Of a DNA stretch of 64,000 nucleotides, positions 44,338 through 52,898 are shown in pieces. The number at the start of each line of letters is the position of its first letter. Position 1 is the stretch's first letter. A program made the position numbers and the translations under genes. Origin of the DNA: Ignavibacteria bacterium (GTDB taxonomy: Bacteria > Bacteroidota > Ignavibacteria > Ignavibacteriales > SURF-24); assembly GCA_025612375.1 (NCBI GenBank), contig JAAXKN010000007.1, positions 1 to 64,000 of the forward strand, given 5' to 3'. The notes under the pieces were generated by a model that was not told where the DNA came from, ran no database searches, and saw nothing but the letters and a program-made list of their open reading frames with translations.

Positions 44338-44631
44338 TTAAAGGTTCCAGTCAGACCGCTTTAAGACAGACCACACAACAAATCCTGCAGCCAGAATTAT
44401 AAGTCCGTAGTAAAACAAATTCAACAGTGACCTTGAAGTGAAAACAACTTTGGCACGGTATCCTCTCCAGCCGCATTCTTTGCAGCGGTAAAGGCCATAT
44501 GGTGAAACTTTCTTTACAATTTCTTCTTTAATATTCCTCGTTCTTGATCTGTGGAGCACGCCGGTTTTTCTGCAGCTCGGGCATCTGTCGAATGTTGGAT
44601 TCTTAAAGTTAAAAATTGCAAGATTTTTCAT
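44338..44631 (-). CDS. Zinc-ribbon protein with one membrane helix
   Basis: I do not recognise a named family for this 97-residue protein. It has two CxxC pairs about 30 residues apart (CPSC at residues 17-20 and CKEC around 50-53), which likely bind zinc, and one hydrophobic helix (LFYYGLIILAAGFVVWSVL) near the C-terminus. The basic residues between the pairs suggest nucleic-acid or lipid contact, which is only a guess. It is a single gene between htpG and the S41 protease, on the same strand. Confidence 0.75.
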   Translation of the reverse strand: MKNLAIFNFKNPTFDRCPSCRKTGVLHRSRTRNIKEEIVKKVSPYGLYRCKECGWRGYRAKVVFTSRSLLNLFYYGLIILAAGFVVWSVLKRSDWNL

Positions 44632-44722
44632 ATTAAAAGTCTTAAAGTTACCAAAATAGTTAATTCAGTTCCAAAGGCCTTCATTTGGAAGACAAAAATA
44701 CCATAATTTTTTAAAATATAAA

Positions 44723-44754
44723 ACCCCCGGTGAGCAAAATTGCTCACCGGGGGT
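44723..44754 (-). terminator. Rho-independent terminator after the S41 protease gene
   Basis: A perfect 15-bp GC-rich stem (ACCCCCGGTGAGCAA with TTGCTCACCGGGGGT) has a 2-base loop. On the minus strand it lies 24 bases after the protease stop and is followed by TTTTATATTTT. It closes the ybbR-tmk-S41 operon. Confidence 0.9.
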
Positions 44755-44778
44755 AAATTTATGCTCTACTTCTTTTTA

Positions 44779-46422
44779 CTAGTGGTGCGTCAGAAGGTGC
44801 GAATAAACGTCGTTGTTACTTGCCACTCCAAGAGCCGCAAGAAACTGCTTATCGCTCTTCAGATTCTCTTTTATCCTTCCGGTCGACCCGTCATACCGCG
44901 AAGCAAGCTCGCTTCTTATGGAGCTGATCATTTCAGACTTATGTTCTTTAAGTTCATACTGCTTCATTTCCTTAAACCTGCCCTTCAATGCAGAAAGCTG
45001 GTCAATGAGCTGCCTGTTATAGTTCTCTTTTTCGGATGAAGCAATCAGCCCGTTAAGCTGTTTTTCTGTAGCAGGAACGTAATCGAACTTTTCTTTTTTC
45101 AGAAAATCCATAAAGGTCAAATAAAGCACGTCCGGATTCATCCTGAAATAATCTGCCTTACTGTGCATATTTGAATATTCGGTTGCAAACTTGAAGAACA
45201 GCCCCCTTGAAGAAAGCTCGTTTACAACATTTGACTGCGAGTCGCTCGCAACAACAGTATCGGGCTTAATCCCTCCGTAGGCTATAACGGTCCTGTTATG
45301 ATCGGTCTTGTAGCTCCTCTGAACGTCTGAATCGGGATTTGAAAATACCTTATTGTTTTTGGAGTAGTCAATTTTCTGTATGCAGCGGCCGCTCGGCGTA
45401 TAATACTTTGCAGTCGTAATTTTAAGCGATGTGTTGTACGACAAGGGAATTACAGTCTGCACGAGCCCTTTTCCAAATGAGTCGGTTCCAAGGATTACAC
45501 CCCTGTCGTGATCCTGTATTGCTGCCGCCACAATTTCCGAGGCCGAGGCCGAGCCGCTGTCAATTAAAACCACCAGGTTGGAATTGCCGTATACGGGCTC
45601 TTCTGTTGACTTATAGCTCTTAAAGTTTGAGCTGTCGCGCCCCTTAATCGTAACTATTAGCTGATTTTGCTTTAAGAATTTCTCACAGACGTCAACAGCC
45701 GCGTCCAGAAGCCCTCCCGGGTTTCCCCTTAGATCCAGTATAACGGAATTAACTGATTTTTTACTCTTTAAGGATACGAGGCTTTTCTGGACCTCCTCGC
45801 CTGCCGTTCTCGTAAAGCCCGTTAGCTTCAGGTAGACGTTATTGCTGTTTTCGGGCACAAAATCGGCAAATGTAACGTTTTTAATTTTCACTTCCTCGCG
45901 CAGCAGGTTAAATGTCAGCTGATCGGTGCCGTCCCTTAAAATTAAGAGCTGGACTTCCGTTCCGGGATCACCTTTAACGAGCGAGGAAATATCGTCAAAG
46001 TTATCCTTTGTAATTTCCTGGTTATTTATCTTTGTAATCACATCGCCAATTCTTAAACCCTGGCGCTGGGCAGAATACCCGTCAATAATATCCACAATTG
46101 TAACTTTCTCGTTTCTCAGGCCGATTGACACGCCTATTCCCCCGTACTTTCCGCTGGTAAGAAGATCTATATCTCCTTTCCTTTTTTCATCAATAAACGT
46201 AGTGTAGGGGTCGAGTGCCGAAAGCATTCCGGTTATTCCCGACAGCATAAATTCCTCAGGGTTCAGCTCATCAACATAGTTGAAGGAAACCTCCTTATAC
46301 ACCTTCCCGAAAACGTCTATGCTCCTGGAGATCTGGAAGTATATGTCGGCATCCCCTTTAAAAAATCCCGAAAAAATTACTACCGCTGCCGGTATTGACA
46401 GTATTCTCACCCATTTCCACAT
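44779..46422 (-). CDS. S41-family C-terminal processing peptidase (CtpA/Prc type)
   Basis: This 547-residue exported protease cleaves proteins near their C-termini, typically in the periplasm. It has an N-terminal hydrophobic anchor (residues 1-20), a PDZ domain (about 85-175, GIGVSIGLRNEKV then LRIGDVITKINN) and the S41 core. The catalytic Ser is in SGSASASEIV (around residues 290-298) and the Lys in FGKGLVQ (around 317), so the Ser-Lys dyad is intact. The last 170 residues are long and charged, beyond the usual core. It is the last gene of an operon after tmk. Confidence 0.9.
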   Translation of the reverse strand: MWKWVRILSIPAAVVIFSGFFKGDADIYFQISRSIDVFGKVYKEVSFNYVDELNPEEFMLSGITGMLSALDPYTTFIDEKRKGDIDLLTSGKYGGIGVSIGLRNEKVTIVDIIDGYSAQRQGLRIGDVITKINNQEITKDNFDDISSLVKGDPGTEVQLLILRDGTDQLTFNLLREEVKIKNVTFADFVPENSNNVYLKLTGFTRTAGEEVQKSLVSLKSKKSVNSVILDLRGNPGGLLDAAVDVCEKFLKQNQLIVTIKGRDSSNFKSYKSTEEPVYGNSNLVVLIDSGSASASEIVAAAIQDHDRGVILGTDSFGKGLVQTVIPLSYNTSLKITTAKYYTPSGRCIQKIDYSKNNKVFSNPDSDVQRSYKTDHNRTVIAYGGIKPDTVVASDSQSNVVNELSSRGLFFKFATEYSNMHSKADYFRMNPDVLYLTFMDFLKKEKFDYVPATEKQLNGLIASSEKENYNRQLIDQLSALKGRFKEMKQYELKEHKSEMISSIRSELASRYDGSTGRIKENLKSDKQFLAALGVASNNDVYSHLLTHH

Positions 46423-46423
46423 C

Positions 46424-47053
46424 TTATCCTGCTCCTTTCATCTCTTCAACCTTTGTTACTTCTTTTATGATTCTCTCGTGAATTTCCTCAATAGACATGA
46501 GGCCGTCAATTCTGATAAAGCGCTTTTCCCTCTCCGATAAATAAATATAACCCTGGCGGACCCTTTCATAAAAGCCATTTTTTGAGACTTCTATTCTGTC
46601 CAGTTCCTCAGAATTCCTGGCAGATTTTCTTCTGTCCGACTCTTCGACGGGAATGTCAATAAAGAATGTTAAATCCGGTACCGTGTCACCGATTGCAAAC
46701 TGCGTAATTGTGTCCACAAACTCCAGTGGGATTGACCTGCCGAAACCCTGGTAAGCCGTTGTAGAATCATGGAACCTATCAGATATTACGTAATAATTCA
46801 TAGTTAAAAAAGGACGAATTATTTCTCTGACTACTTGCGCGCGGGCAGCCGAGAAGAGAAGGATCTCTGTTTCAATGAACATCCTGTCATTTTTTTTGTC
46901 CAGCAGCACATCCCTGATCTTTTCTGAAATGACTGTCCCTCCGGGCTCCCTTATAATTTTTACGTTTTTATTCTTCTTTACGAGGTATTCTTCAAGCAAA
47001 GCTACCTGTGTGGATTTCCCGCAGAAATCAATTCCTTCGAATGTAATAAACAT
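46424..47053 (-). CDS. tmk: Thymidylate kinase
   Basis: This enzyme phosphorylates dTMP to dTDP for DNA synthesis. It has 209 residues. The P-loop is GIDFCGKST (residues 7-15), which fits GxxxxGKS but lacks the usual Gly-Ala/Ser pair of GxDGxGKST. Other motifs are present: REPGGT, ISDRFHDSTTAYQG (the DRx/LID-contact region) and a LID with Arg residues (DRRKSARNSEELDRIE). It lies one base from the S41 gene and three bases from ybbR, so the three genes are one operon. Confidence 0.94.
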   Translation of the reverse strand: MFITFEGIDFCGKSTQVALLEEYLVKKNKNVKIIREPGGTVISEKIRDVLLDKKNDRMFIETEILLFSAARAQVVREIIRPFLTMNYYVISDRFHDSTTAYQGFGRSIPLEFVDTITQFAIGDTVPDLTFFIDIPVEESDRRKSARNSEELDRIEVSKNGFYERVRQGYIYLSEREKRFIRIDGLMSIEEIHERIIKEVTKVEEMKGAG

Positions 47054-47056
47054 AGA

Positions 47057-47977
47057 TTAGTACTTTTTAATTATATATTGTAATTGGTTTGGTTTTTTAT
47101 CAATAACTGTAATGTAATCAGGGACCTTTATCTCGGGCTCAATTATCCCGAGTGTATCCTTAATTACCTGATTGTAATCAACGAAAGGATGCACGTCCTC
47201 ACTTTTGAGTTTGCCCAGTATATTAATGCCGCCCCTGAGGACAACTGTAATGCTGTTTGGAAAGACCACCAGATCCTCACCCCTCGGCGTATTTCTTACT
47301 TCAACTTCAAGGTTTTCGAAAGCCTTGTCCACAATCTTCTGTACGTCAAAGCGGATTACACAGCTGCCGGTCGAATAGCTGAGGCCCGGTATATTTTTCA
47401 GATCTACCCTCTCCAGAACTTTATCATCCAGACTCTTAAATATCCTGCTTACAGTAGGAACAGCTTCAAGGCTGTTTACAATACTCCCGGGACCGTAAAC
47501 AACAACCGAATCGGGAATAACTTTTATGCCTGATACAAGCCCAAAATCCGCCTTGAAATTCATGCTCAGTTCAGGCCTGATCTTAAGCTTTCTTTCCGTA
47601 ATCTTCTCCATGCTGACAGAAAGAAGATCAGGGTAAAGGTCAAAGAGCTGAATTCCCGAAGAAAGCCACGTGTTTTCACCCAGGGCGTTTCTAAGATTTA
47701 TAGTTTTCGACTGGCTGTCCAGCCCGGCAGAAACAAAGTACTCGAGGTTGTTGCTTAAGATGAGTGAAGCCAGTCGCCACCCTTCCCCTTTTATTCTTAA
47801 ATTCACTTCGTTAATAGACATCCTGGAGACCGCATATCCCTTGGGAAGATTGGTCAGGCGCACAGGGACTTTTAGTGTAGTGTAGTAAGAATTGGAAAGA
47901 GTAACAGAACCCCACAGTATAAAAGAAAATAAAACGGCTAAAACTATAGAGAATACTTTTTTATTTACTTTCGGCAT
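47057..47977 (-). CDS. YbbR-domain membrane-anchored protein
   Basis: This 306-residue protein has an N-terminal membrane helix (residues 8-26) followed by about three YbbR-like beta domains in the periplasm or on the outside. YbbR proteins (CdaR in Firmicutes) often sit beside diadenylate cyclases and regulate them, but no cyclase lies here. Repeated segments of the type VPVRLTNLPKGYAVS and VRNTPRGEDLVVFPNSITVV are seen. It heads the operon with tmk. The function in this species is not known. Confidence 0.83.
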   Translation of the reverse strand: MPKVNKKVFSIVLAVLFSFILWGSVTLSNSYYTTLKVPVRLTNLPKGYAVSRMSINEVNLRIKGEGWRLASLILSNNLEYFVSAGLDSQSKTINLRNALGENTWLSSGIQLFDLYPDLLSVSMEKITERKLKIRPELSMNFKADFGLVSGIKVIPDSVVVYGPGSIVNSLEAVPTVSRIFKSLDDKVLERVDLKNIPGLSYSTGSCVIRFDVQKIVDKAFENLEVEVRNTPRGEDLVVFPNSITVVLRGGINILGKLKSEDVHPFVDYNQVIKDTLGIIEPEIKVPDYITVIDKKPNQLQYIIKKY

Positions 47978-48094
47978 CGGTTTTCTTTAGAATAATTCAA
48001 TAGTAAGTGTGCAAAAAATGGAAAACACTGATTATTATTACAATAATAATCAATAAAAGACTGGCAGTAAATATAATTTCAAATAAAAATAAAA

Positions 48095-48117
48095 AACTCC
48101 ACAATAATTGTGGAGTT
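48095..48117 (-). terminator. Rho-independent terminator after the BMC operon
   Basis: A 10-bp stem (AACTCCACAA with TTGTGGAGTT) has a 3-base loop. On the minus strand it is followed by TTTTATTTTTATT. It lies 28 bases after the end of the second BMC gene. Confidence 0.83.
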
Positions 48118-48144
48118 CTTAAATAAATTACTGAACACTAAAAA

Positions 48145-48723
48145 CTATTTGAGCTTTTTGAAGTGATCGAGAAGAACCTGTTTGTTGGCCTTTGAGATCT
48201 CCCGCCCTTTTATAGGGAACTGGCTAAGCCCCCTGGCAAGACTCCTCAACCTGTGAACATTCATCTGTTCCAGCTCTTCGAAGCTGATCGACTGAATGTC
48301 CATAATCTCAACTCCGCCGTTTTCTTCGGCTTCATCGTCCGGGTCGTCACCCGAGGGTTCATCGCTTTCTTTGGAAGGCTCAAAACCGCCATCAGCCTCA
48401 GAAATGACTGCAGTATCTTTAGCGGAGTCTTCAGACTCAGAAGGTCTAAGGGAATTATCGTATAAAATACTATCCAGCTGATCGTCAGGACGGGGTATAA
48501 TATGCACCGAGACAAGCTGTCCTACCCTCTGTGCAGCAGCAGCACCTGCATCCAGGGCAGATCTGACGGCTGCAACTTCTCCTGTTATCTTTATAGTAAC
48601 AAGAGCAGCTGTAATTTTTTCCTTACTGATAACTCTAACATCTGCTGCCTTAGCCATAGCATCGGCAGCTTCAATTGCTCCAACAAGTCCTTTTGTTTCA
48701 ATAAGGCCAAGTGCTAGCTGCAT
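48145..48723 (-). CDS. BMC-domain shell protein with acidic linker and C-terminal SAP/Rho-N-like segment
   Basis: Residues 1-90 form a bacterial-microcompartment hexameric shell domain (BMC-H/PF00936 type: [42 protein letters not shown], each given in part). Unlike a plain 90-residue shell protein, it continues for about 100 residues: a Glu/Asp/Ser-rich stretch (about 100-140) and a final helical segment (ISFEELEQMNVHRLRSLARG, then ISKANKQVLLDHFKKL) that resembles SAP/Rho-N-type nucleic-acid binding helices. EutK of ethanolamine compartments also has a C-terminal DNA/RNA-binding domain. It is cotranscribed with the plain BMC-H gene, five bases away. Confidence 0.86.
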   Translation of the reverse strand: MQLALGLIETKGLVGAIEAADAMAKAADVRVISKEKITAALVTIKITGEVAAVRSALDAGAAAAQRVGQLVSVHIIPRPDDQLDSILYDNSLRPSESEDSAKDTAVISEADGGFEPSKESDEPSGDDPDDEAEENGGVEIMDIQSISFEELEQMNVHRLRSLARGLSQFPIKGREISKANKQVLLDHFKKLK

Positions 48724-48728
48724 ATGTT

Positions 48729-49013
48729 TTAAACTTTTGGTCTTTTAGGAAGGATAAGCTCCACGTCGCTGTGAGGACGCGGAATGACATGCACGGACAC
48801 CAGCTCGCCTACTCTCTGAGCTGCAGCAGCTCCGGCATCTGTAGCTGCCTTAACGGCACCAACATCACCTCTTACCATAACAGTAACATAACCGCCGCCG
48901 ATTGTCTCTTTGCCGATTAATTCTACCTTGGCTGCCTTTACCATGGCATCAGCAGCTTCAACTGCACCAACCAAACCTTTGGTTTCTATCATTCCAAGTG
49001 CATCAAGTGTCAT
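48729..49013 (-). CDS. BMC-H microcompartment shell protein (EutM/PduA-like)
   Basis: This 94-residue protein is a canonical single-domain hexamer-forming shell protein. It has [20 protein letters not shown], a [20 protein letters not shown] region and [21 protein letters not shown]. The pore-loop segment GGG (residues 38-42) faces the pore in such hexamers. An AGGAG ribosome binding site precedes the ATG. It is the first gene of the two-gene operon behind a sigma70-like promoter. No pentamer (BMC-P), trimer (BMC-T) or cargo-enzyme gene lies beside it. Confidence 0.93.
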   Translation of the reverse strand: MTLDALGMIETKGLVGAVEAADAMVKAAKVELIGKETIGGGYVTVMVRGDVGAVKAATDAGAAAAQRVGELVSVHVIPRPHSDVELILPKRPKV

Positions 49014-49047
49014 AAAGTGCTCCTAATTTCGTTTATTTGTAGCATCG

Positions 49048-49076
49048 AAAATAATTTATAAAGGAATAAATGTCAA
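49048..49076 (-). promoter_or_regulatory. Sigma70-type promoter of the BMC operon
   Basis: On the minus strand TTGACA, a 17-base spacer and TATTTT lie 35 bases upstream of the BMC-H start. The -35 box is perfect and the -10 box matches five of six consensus bases. This is different from the TAnnTTTG type seen elsewhere in the window. Confidence 0.62.
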
Positions 49077-49111
49077 GAAGCCAGATAGCCTAATTTCTGA
49101 ATCCCTGTAAT

Positions 49112-49555
49112 TCACCCCTTTTTCGGATTTTCATCCAGATAATCCTGCAAAATTATGGACGCGGCATTTTTATCCAGAAGTCCTTTATCCCTTCTTTTCT
49201 TTTTACTTTTTACACTTTCAATTATGCGCTCTTTGGCAATGGCTGATGTGTATCTTTCGTCTCTTAATATAACCGGGAGCTTTGCCAGGCCTTCAAGTTC
49301 CGTCTTAAACTTCTCTACGGCTTCGGTAACGTCTGTCTTCATGCCGTTTTCCTTTAACGGGTAGCCTAAAAGTATCAGGCTCACACTGTTTTCCTTTATG
49401 ATAGAAAGAAGGTTCGTCCTGAAATTCCGGTCGTTCAATATTGTCTTAAACGGGTATGCAAATATTCTTAAAGGATCGCAAAGGGCAAGGCCTACTCTTT
49501 TTTCGCCATAGTCAATTGCCATTATCCTCTCTTCACCCGGGGAATTGAAATCCAT
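49112..49555 (-). CDS. ruvX: RuvX/YqgF-type Holliday junction resolvase
   Basis: This 147-residue RNase H-like protein belongs to the YqgF family, involved in 16S rRNA 5' processing or recombination. The motifs IMAIDYGEKRVGLAL near the N-terminus, LLGYPLKENG in the middle and LRDERYTSA followed by DKNAASIILQDYL near the end hold the conserved acidic residues. The longer start was kept because the strand before AIDYG is part of the fold; a shorter ATG 11 codons downstream has a better ribosome binding site (GAGAGGA). Confidence 0.9.
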   Translation of the reverse strand: MDFNSPGEERIMAIDYGEKRVGLALCDPLRIFAYPFKTILNDRNFRTNLLSIIKENSVSLILLGYPLKENGMKTDVTEAVEKFKTELEGLAKLPVILRDERYTSAIAKERIIESVKSKKKRRDKGLLDKNAASIILQDYLDENPKKG

Positions 49556-49598
49556 AAAACTCTTACTTTGTTAACAGTTACAGCTTAGAAATTACAGC

Positions 49599-51779
49599 TT
49601 AGACAAGATTTGTACTGTCAAAGCGCTCGACAGTATAAATCCCCTTGTTCTTCTTTAGCCTTTCAATTATCCTGGAAAGGTGATCCAGGTTCTTCACGTA
49701 AAGCGTTATTGTGCCCTTAAACATGGAGTTGTTGGCAACAATGTTTACAGACTTAATATTTGTGTTCTGATAAGATGTAATGCTGTGAGAGATATCTTTT
49801 AATATGCCGGGTACATCCTCACCAACAATTGTAAGCCCTGCAACAAAAAGGTTGCTGTCCACAGTCGGCCACTGCACAGGTACAAGCCTGTTTTCCCCTT
49901 TTTTTACAATATTTATCAGGTCGTCACAAGTCTTTCTGTGTATCTTGATCCCCTCGCCGATTGTAATGTATCCCACTATCGGATCTCCCGGAATCGGGTT
50001 GCAGCATTTGGCAAAACTGTACATCACGTTTTCACTCTTGCCGTCGACAAGAATTCCTCCGAGGTCCGTTCTTGCTATGTTGGCAAAGCTGTCAAATTCC
50101 ATTTCGGAGATCGATTCCTTGGCTTCCTTATCCTTCTTTGGAGCAAGGACTTCATCCAGGTTTACCTTTTCCTGTGCAATTGCCTTAAAAAGCTGCCCTG
50201 AGCCGTCATATTTCAGGCTCTTTGCCAGCTTTATCGTGTCGTCAGCGCTGAAAGAGAGCTTCAGCTTCTTTACTTTCTTCTCCCAGAGCTCTTTGCCCGA
50301 CTGCACGAGCTGCTCTTCTTCCTTGTTGATCCACCTTCTTATTGCAGCCTTGGCCTTGTGGGTTGTAACAAACATTGCCCAGCTCCTGTTAGGGTGCTGG
50401 TTCTTGGAGGTAATAATCTCAAGCTGGTCGCCGCTGTGCAGAATTGTATCCAGAGGAACAATCTTGCCGTTAACCTTGGCACCAATGCAGTGATAACCCA
50501 CCTTGCTGTGGATTTCAAAGGCAAAGTCCACTGGAGTGGAGTTAACAGGAAGCCTTCTTAAATCCCCTTTCGGTGTAAAAACATAAATTTCATCCTGGTA
50601 TAGGTTCAGCTTAAAGCTGGCAAGAATTTCCTTGCTTGCTTCATCTTTTGATGCGTTCTCAAAAACGTCCCTTATCCAGTTAACCCATTCTTCCAGCTCG
50701 GAATCGGAGGTAAACTTGTTTTCCTTGTACTTCCAGTGAGCCGCCACACCTTTTTCAGCTACTTCGTGCATTTTTCGCGTGCGGATCTGCACTTCAACAA
50801 GCTTGCCCTCGGGACCGATTACAGTTGTATGAATTGACTGGTAGTTATTTGTCTTTGGTATGGAAACATAATCCTTAAAGCGGTCGGGTACAGGAATATA
50901 TATCTGGTTTATAATACCAAGCACATAATAGCATTCATTTGAATCGTTAGATTCAAGAATAATTCTAACTGCAAAAAGGTCGTAGATTTCCTCAAAAGGC
51001 TTGTTCCTTTTTATCATCTTCCTGTAGATGCTGTAAAGGTGTTTCGGGCGCCCTGATACTTCGAACTTTAAGCCGTGCTCTTTCAGCTTCTCCATTATAG
51101 GAGTATTAAACCTGTTTATGTAATTTTCCCTTTCGCGCCTTTTATTCTTTATTTTGCGCGCCAGGTCGTCGTAGGCTTCCTTATTCAGGTACTTAAAAGA
51201 CAGGTCTTCCAGTTCCCACTTAACGCGGGCAAGACCAAACCTGTGTGCAAAGGGAGCGTAGATTTCAAGAGTTTCCCTGGCAATTCTCCTCTGCTTTTCA
51301 GGATTTACAAATTCCAGCGTGCGCATATTGTGCAGGCGGTCGGCAAACTTAACAAGTATTACCCTTACGTCCTTTACCATTGAAAGGAGCATCTTGCGGT
51401 AATTCTCTGCCTGTGTTATGTCCTGCCCTTTAAAGACCCCGCCCATTTTTGTAACGCCGTCCACAATTTCGGCAACTTCTTTACCGAATTCCTTGGCAAT
51501 AAAGGAGATATCAATGTCGGTATCTTCCACAACGTCGTGCAGAAGCGCGCTTATGACCGAAATATCGTCTAGAGGAATCTCCTTTGCCACAATCATGGCA
51601 ACTTCGTAAGGATGGTTAAAATATGGCTCTCCCGATGCCCTGAAGTCGTTTTTATGGGCCTCATAGCTGAGCTCAAATGCCTTTTTCAGCATTGCCTCAT
51701 CCACGCTCGGAAGATTATGCTTGCAGGTCTCCAGCAGATCTTCAAAAATCCGTTTGTTTTTAGTAACTCCTAATGCCAT
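49599..51779 (-). CDS. Bifunctional (p)ppGpp synthetase/hydrolase (RelA/SpoT)
   Basis: This 726-residue RSH protein makes and degrades the alarmone (p)ppGpp. The N-terminal HD hydrolase domain (residues about 30-185) keeps its HPYEVAMIVAK and LLHDVVEDTD motifs, so it is probably active. The synthetase domain (about 235-345) contains the RxKH-type YSIYRKMIKRN and DLFAVRI regions. TGS (about 395-455, VFTPKGDLRRLP) and C-terminal ACT (about 650-720, LTIVGEDVPGILKDISHSI) domains complete the layout. It is 43 bases upstream of ruvX on the same strand. Confidence 0.95.
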   Translation of the reverse strand: MALGVTKNKRIFEDLLETCKHNLPSVDEAMLKKAFELSYEAHKNDFRASGEPYFNHPYEVAMIVAKEIPLDDISVISALLHDVVEDTDIDISFIAKEFGKEVAEIVDGVTKMGGVFKGQDITQAENYRKMLLSMVKDVRVILVKFADRLHNMRTLEFVNPEKQRRIARETLEIYAPFAHRFGLARVKWELEDLSFKYLNKEAYDDLARKIKNKRRERENYINRFNTPIMEKLKEHGLKFEVSGRPKHLYSIYRKMIKRNKPFEEIYDLFAVRIILESNDSNECYYVLGIINQIYIPVPDRFKDYVSIPKTNNYQSIHTTVIGPEGKLVEVQIRTRKMHEVAEKGVAAHWKYKENKFTSDSELEEWVNWIRDVFENASKDEASKEILASFKLNLYQDEIYVFTPKGDLRRLPVNSTPVDFAFEIHSKVGYHCIGAKVNGKIVPLDTILHSGDQLEIITSKNQHPNRSWAMFVTTHKAKAAIRRWINKEEEQLVQSGKELWEKKVKKLKLSFSADDTIKLAKSLKYDGSGQLFKAIAQEKVNLDEVLAPKKDKEAKESISEMEFDSFANIARTDLGGILVDGKSENVMYSFAKCCNPIPGDPIVGYITIGEGIKIHRKTCDDLINIVKKGENRLVPVQWPTVDSNLFVAGLTIVGEDVPGILKDISHSITSYQNTNIKSVNIVANNSMFKGTITLYVKNLDHLSRIIERLKKNKGIYTVERFDSTNLV

Positions 51780-51863
51780 ATTTATCCTAAATTCAAGCTT
51801 AATTTACAGGTTATTTTGTCAAAATCAACTGCTTTTTGGGGATTATTTACCTGATAAACAATT

Positions 51864-52898
51864 TTACTGCTGCAATAGTTCTTCTTTGAATTTCCTGACC
51901 TTATCCATCCGGTCATCCAGCTTGTCCTTGACCCATTCGGAAAGCTGCGTGGTGGCAAGAATTTCGTTACATAGCCTTACAGCCTTTTTGTCGTCTCCTG
52001 TTTCATGGAAAAGTATTGCCAGCCTGTGCTTCAAAATAATTTCATTATAGTGGTTATTATATCTCTGGTCTGTAAAAGACTTCAGAAGCGCCGTATATAC
52101 CTCAATTGACTTCGGCTTATTTATCCTTTGCAAAGCCTGCCCCAAGCCCCACTTGAAAGACCTGTTTTCAGGGTATTCCCTTAATACGTTTTCTGCCAGA
52201 GAGGCAGCCCTATGATAATCCTTCTGGTTCAGATATATCCACAGAAGTGAATTCTCTGCCAGGACGAAATTATAAGTCCTTTTCGACATGGCCATCTTCA
52301 GGTATTTAATACCTAACTCCTTTTCATCATTTACAAAAGGCAGCCACTTTAAGAACTCGGTTTTTGCGCTTTTCCAGTACTTATAGGACCCAATGGCAAT
52401 GTATGCTTCGTAGAATGAGGAATCAAGTTTCAGGCATTTTTCAAATTTTGAAACTGAGGAAAGACCGTTGGAAAAAGCAGAAAAGTAATCCTTGTTTAAG
52501 GCCTTGTAGTAAGCATAATACCCCTTGGCCAAAGCCGCGAAGTACTGGTTCCAGGGGTTATTCTCATTTTTAGCCAGGAGCTTTTCTATCTGCTTTTCTG
52601 CCTGGTTAAACTTAGAATTTATATATCTCTCGTCAAAAGCTTCCCCGTTATCCACGGCAATTGCAATCTTATTGGCCGCAAGATAAATATTGCCCAGAGG
52701 AAGGTCGGGATAGCTCTGGCTCAGTTTCAGAAACATCTGCTCTGCTTCGCCATAATCTTCAGACATAATTTTATTTATGCCTCTTTTAAGCAGATAATCC
52801 ACCTTCTGGTCGGGATACTGCTGACAAAAAAGCGGTCCTGATAGTACCAGGACCCAAAGCCACGCTTTATAAAGTACCAAACGTCCTGTCACCGGCAT
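51864..52898 (-). CDS. Exported TPR-repeat protein
   Basis: This 344-residue protein has an N-terminal signal (residues 7-25, LYKAWLWVLVLSGPLFCQ) and several tetratricopeptide-type helical repeats, for example IMSEDYGEAEQMFLKLSQSY and EAYIAIGSYKYWKSA. TPR proteins mediate protein-protein contacts; no enzymatic motif is visible. Its first 32 bases overlap the end of upp in another frame, so the two are likely cotranscribed. I assign no specific function. Confidence 0.8.
   Translation of the reverse strand: MPVTGRLVLYKAWLWVLVLSGPLFCQQYPDQKVDYLLKRGINKIMSEDYGEAEQMFLKLSQSYPDLPLGNIYLAANKIAIAVDNGEAFDERYINSKFNQAEKQIEKLLAKNENNPWNQYFAALAKGYYAYYKALNKDYFSAFSNGLSSVSKFEKCLKLDSSFYEAYIAIGSYKYWKSAKTEFLKWLPFVNDEKELGIKYLKMAMSKRTYNFVLAENSLLWIYLNQKDYHRAASLAENVLREYPENRSFKWGLGQALQRINKPKSIEVYTALLKSFTDQRYNNHYNEIILKHRLAILFHETGDDKKAVRLCNEILATTQLSEWVKDKLDDRMDKVRKFKEELLQQ

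Noticed and set aside
49804-50493. 229-codon plus-strand reading frame inside the RelA/SpoT gene
   Set aside because: Antisense shadow of a conserved gene; Ser/Leu-rich composition is typical of such shadows.
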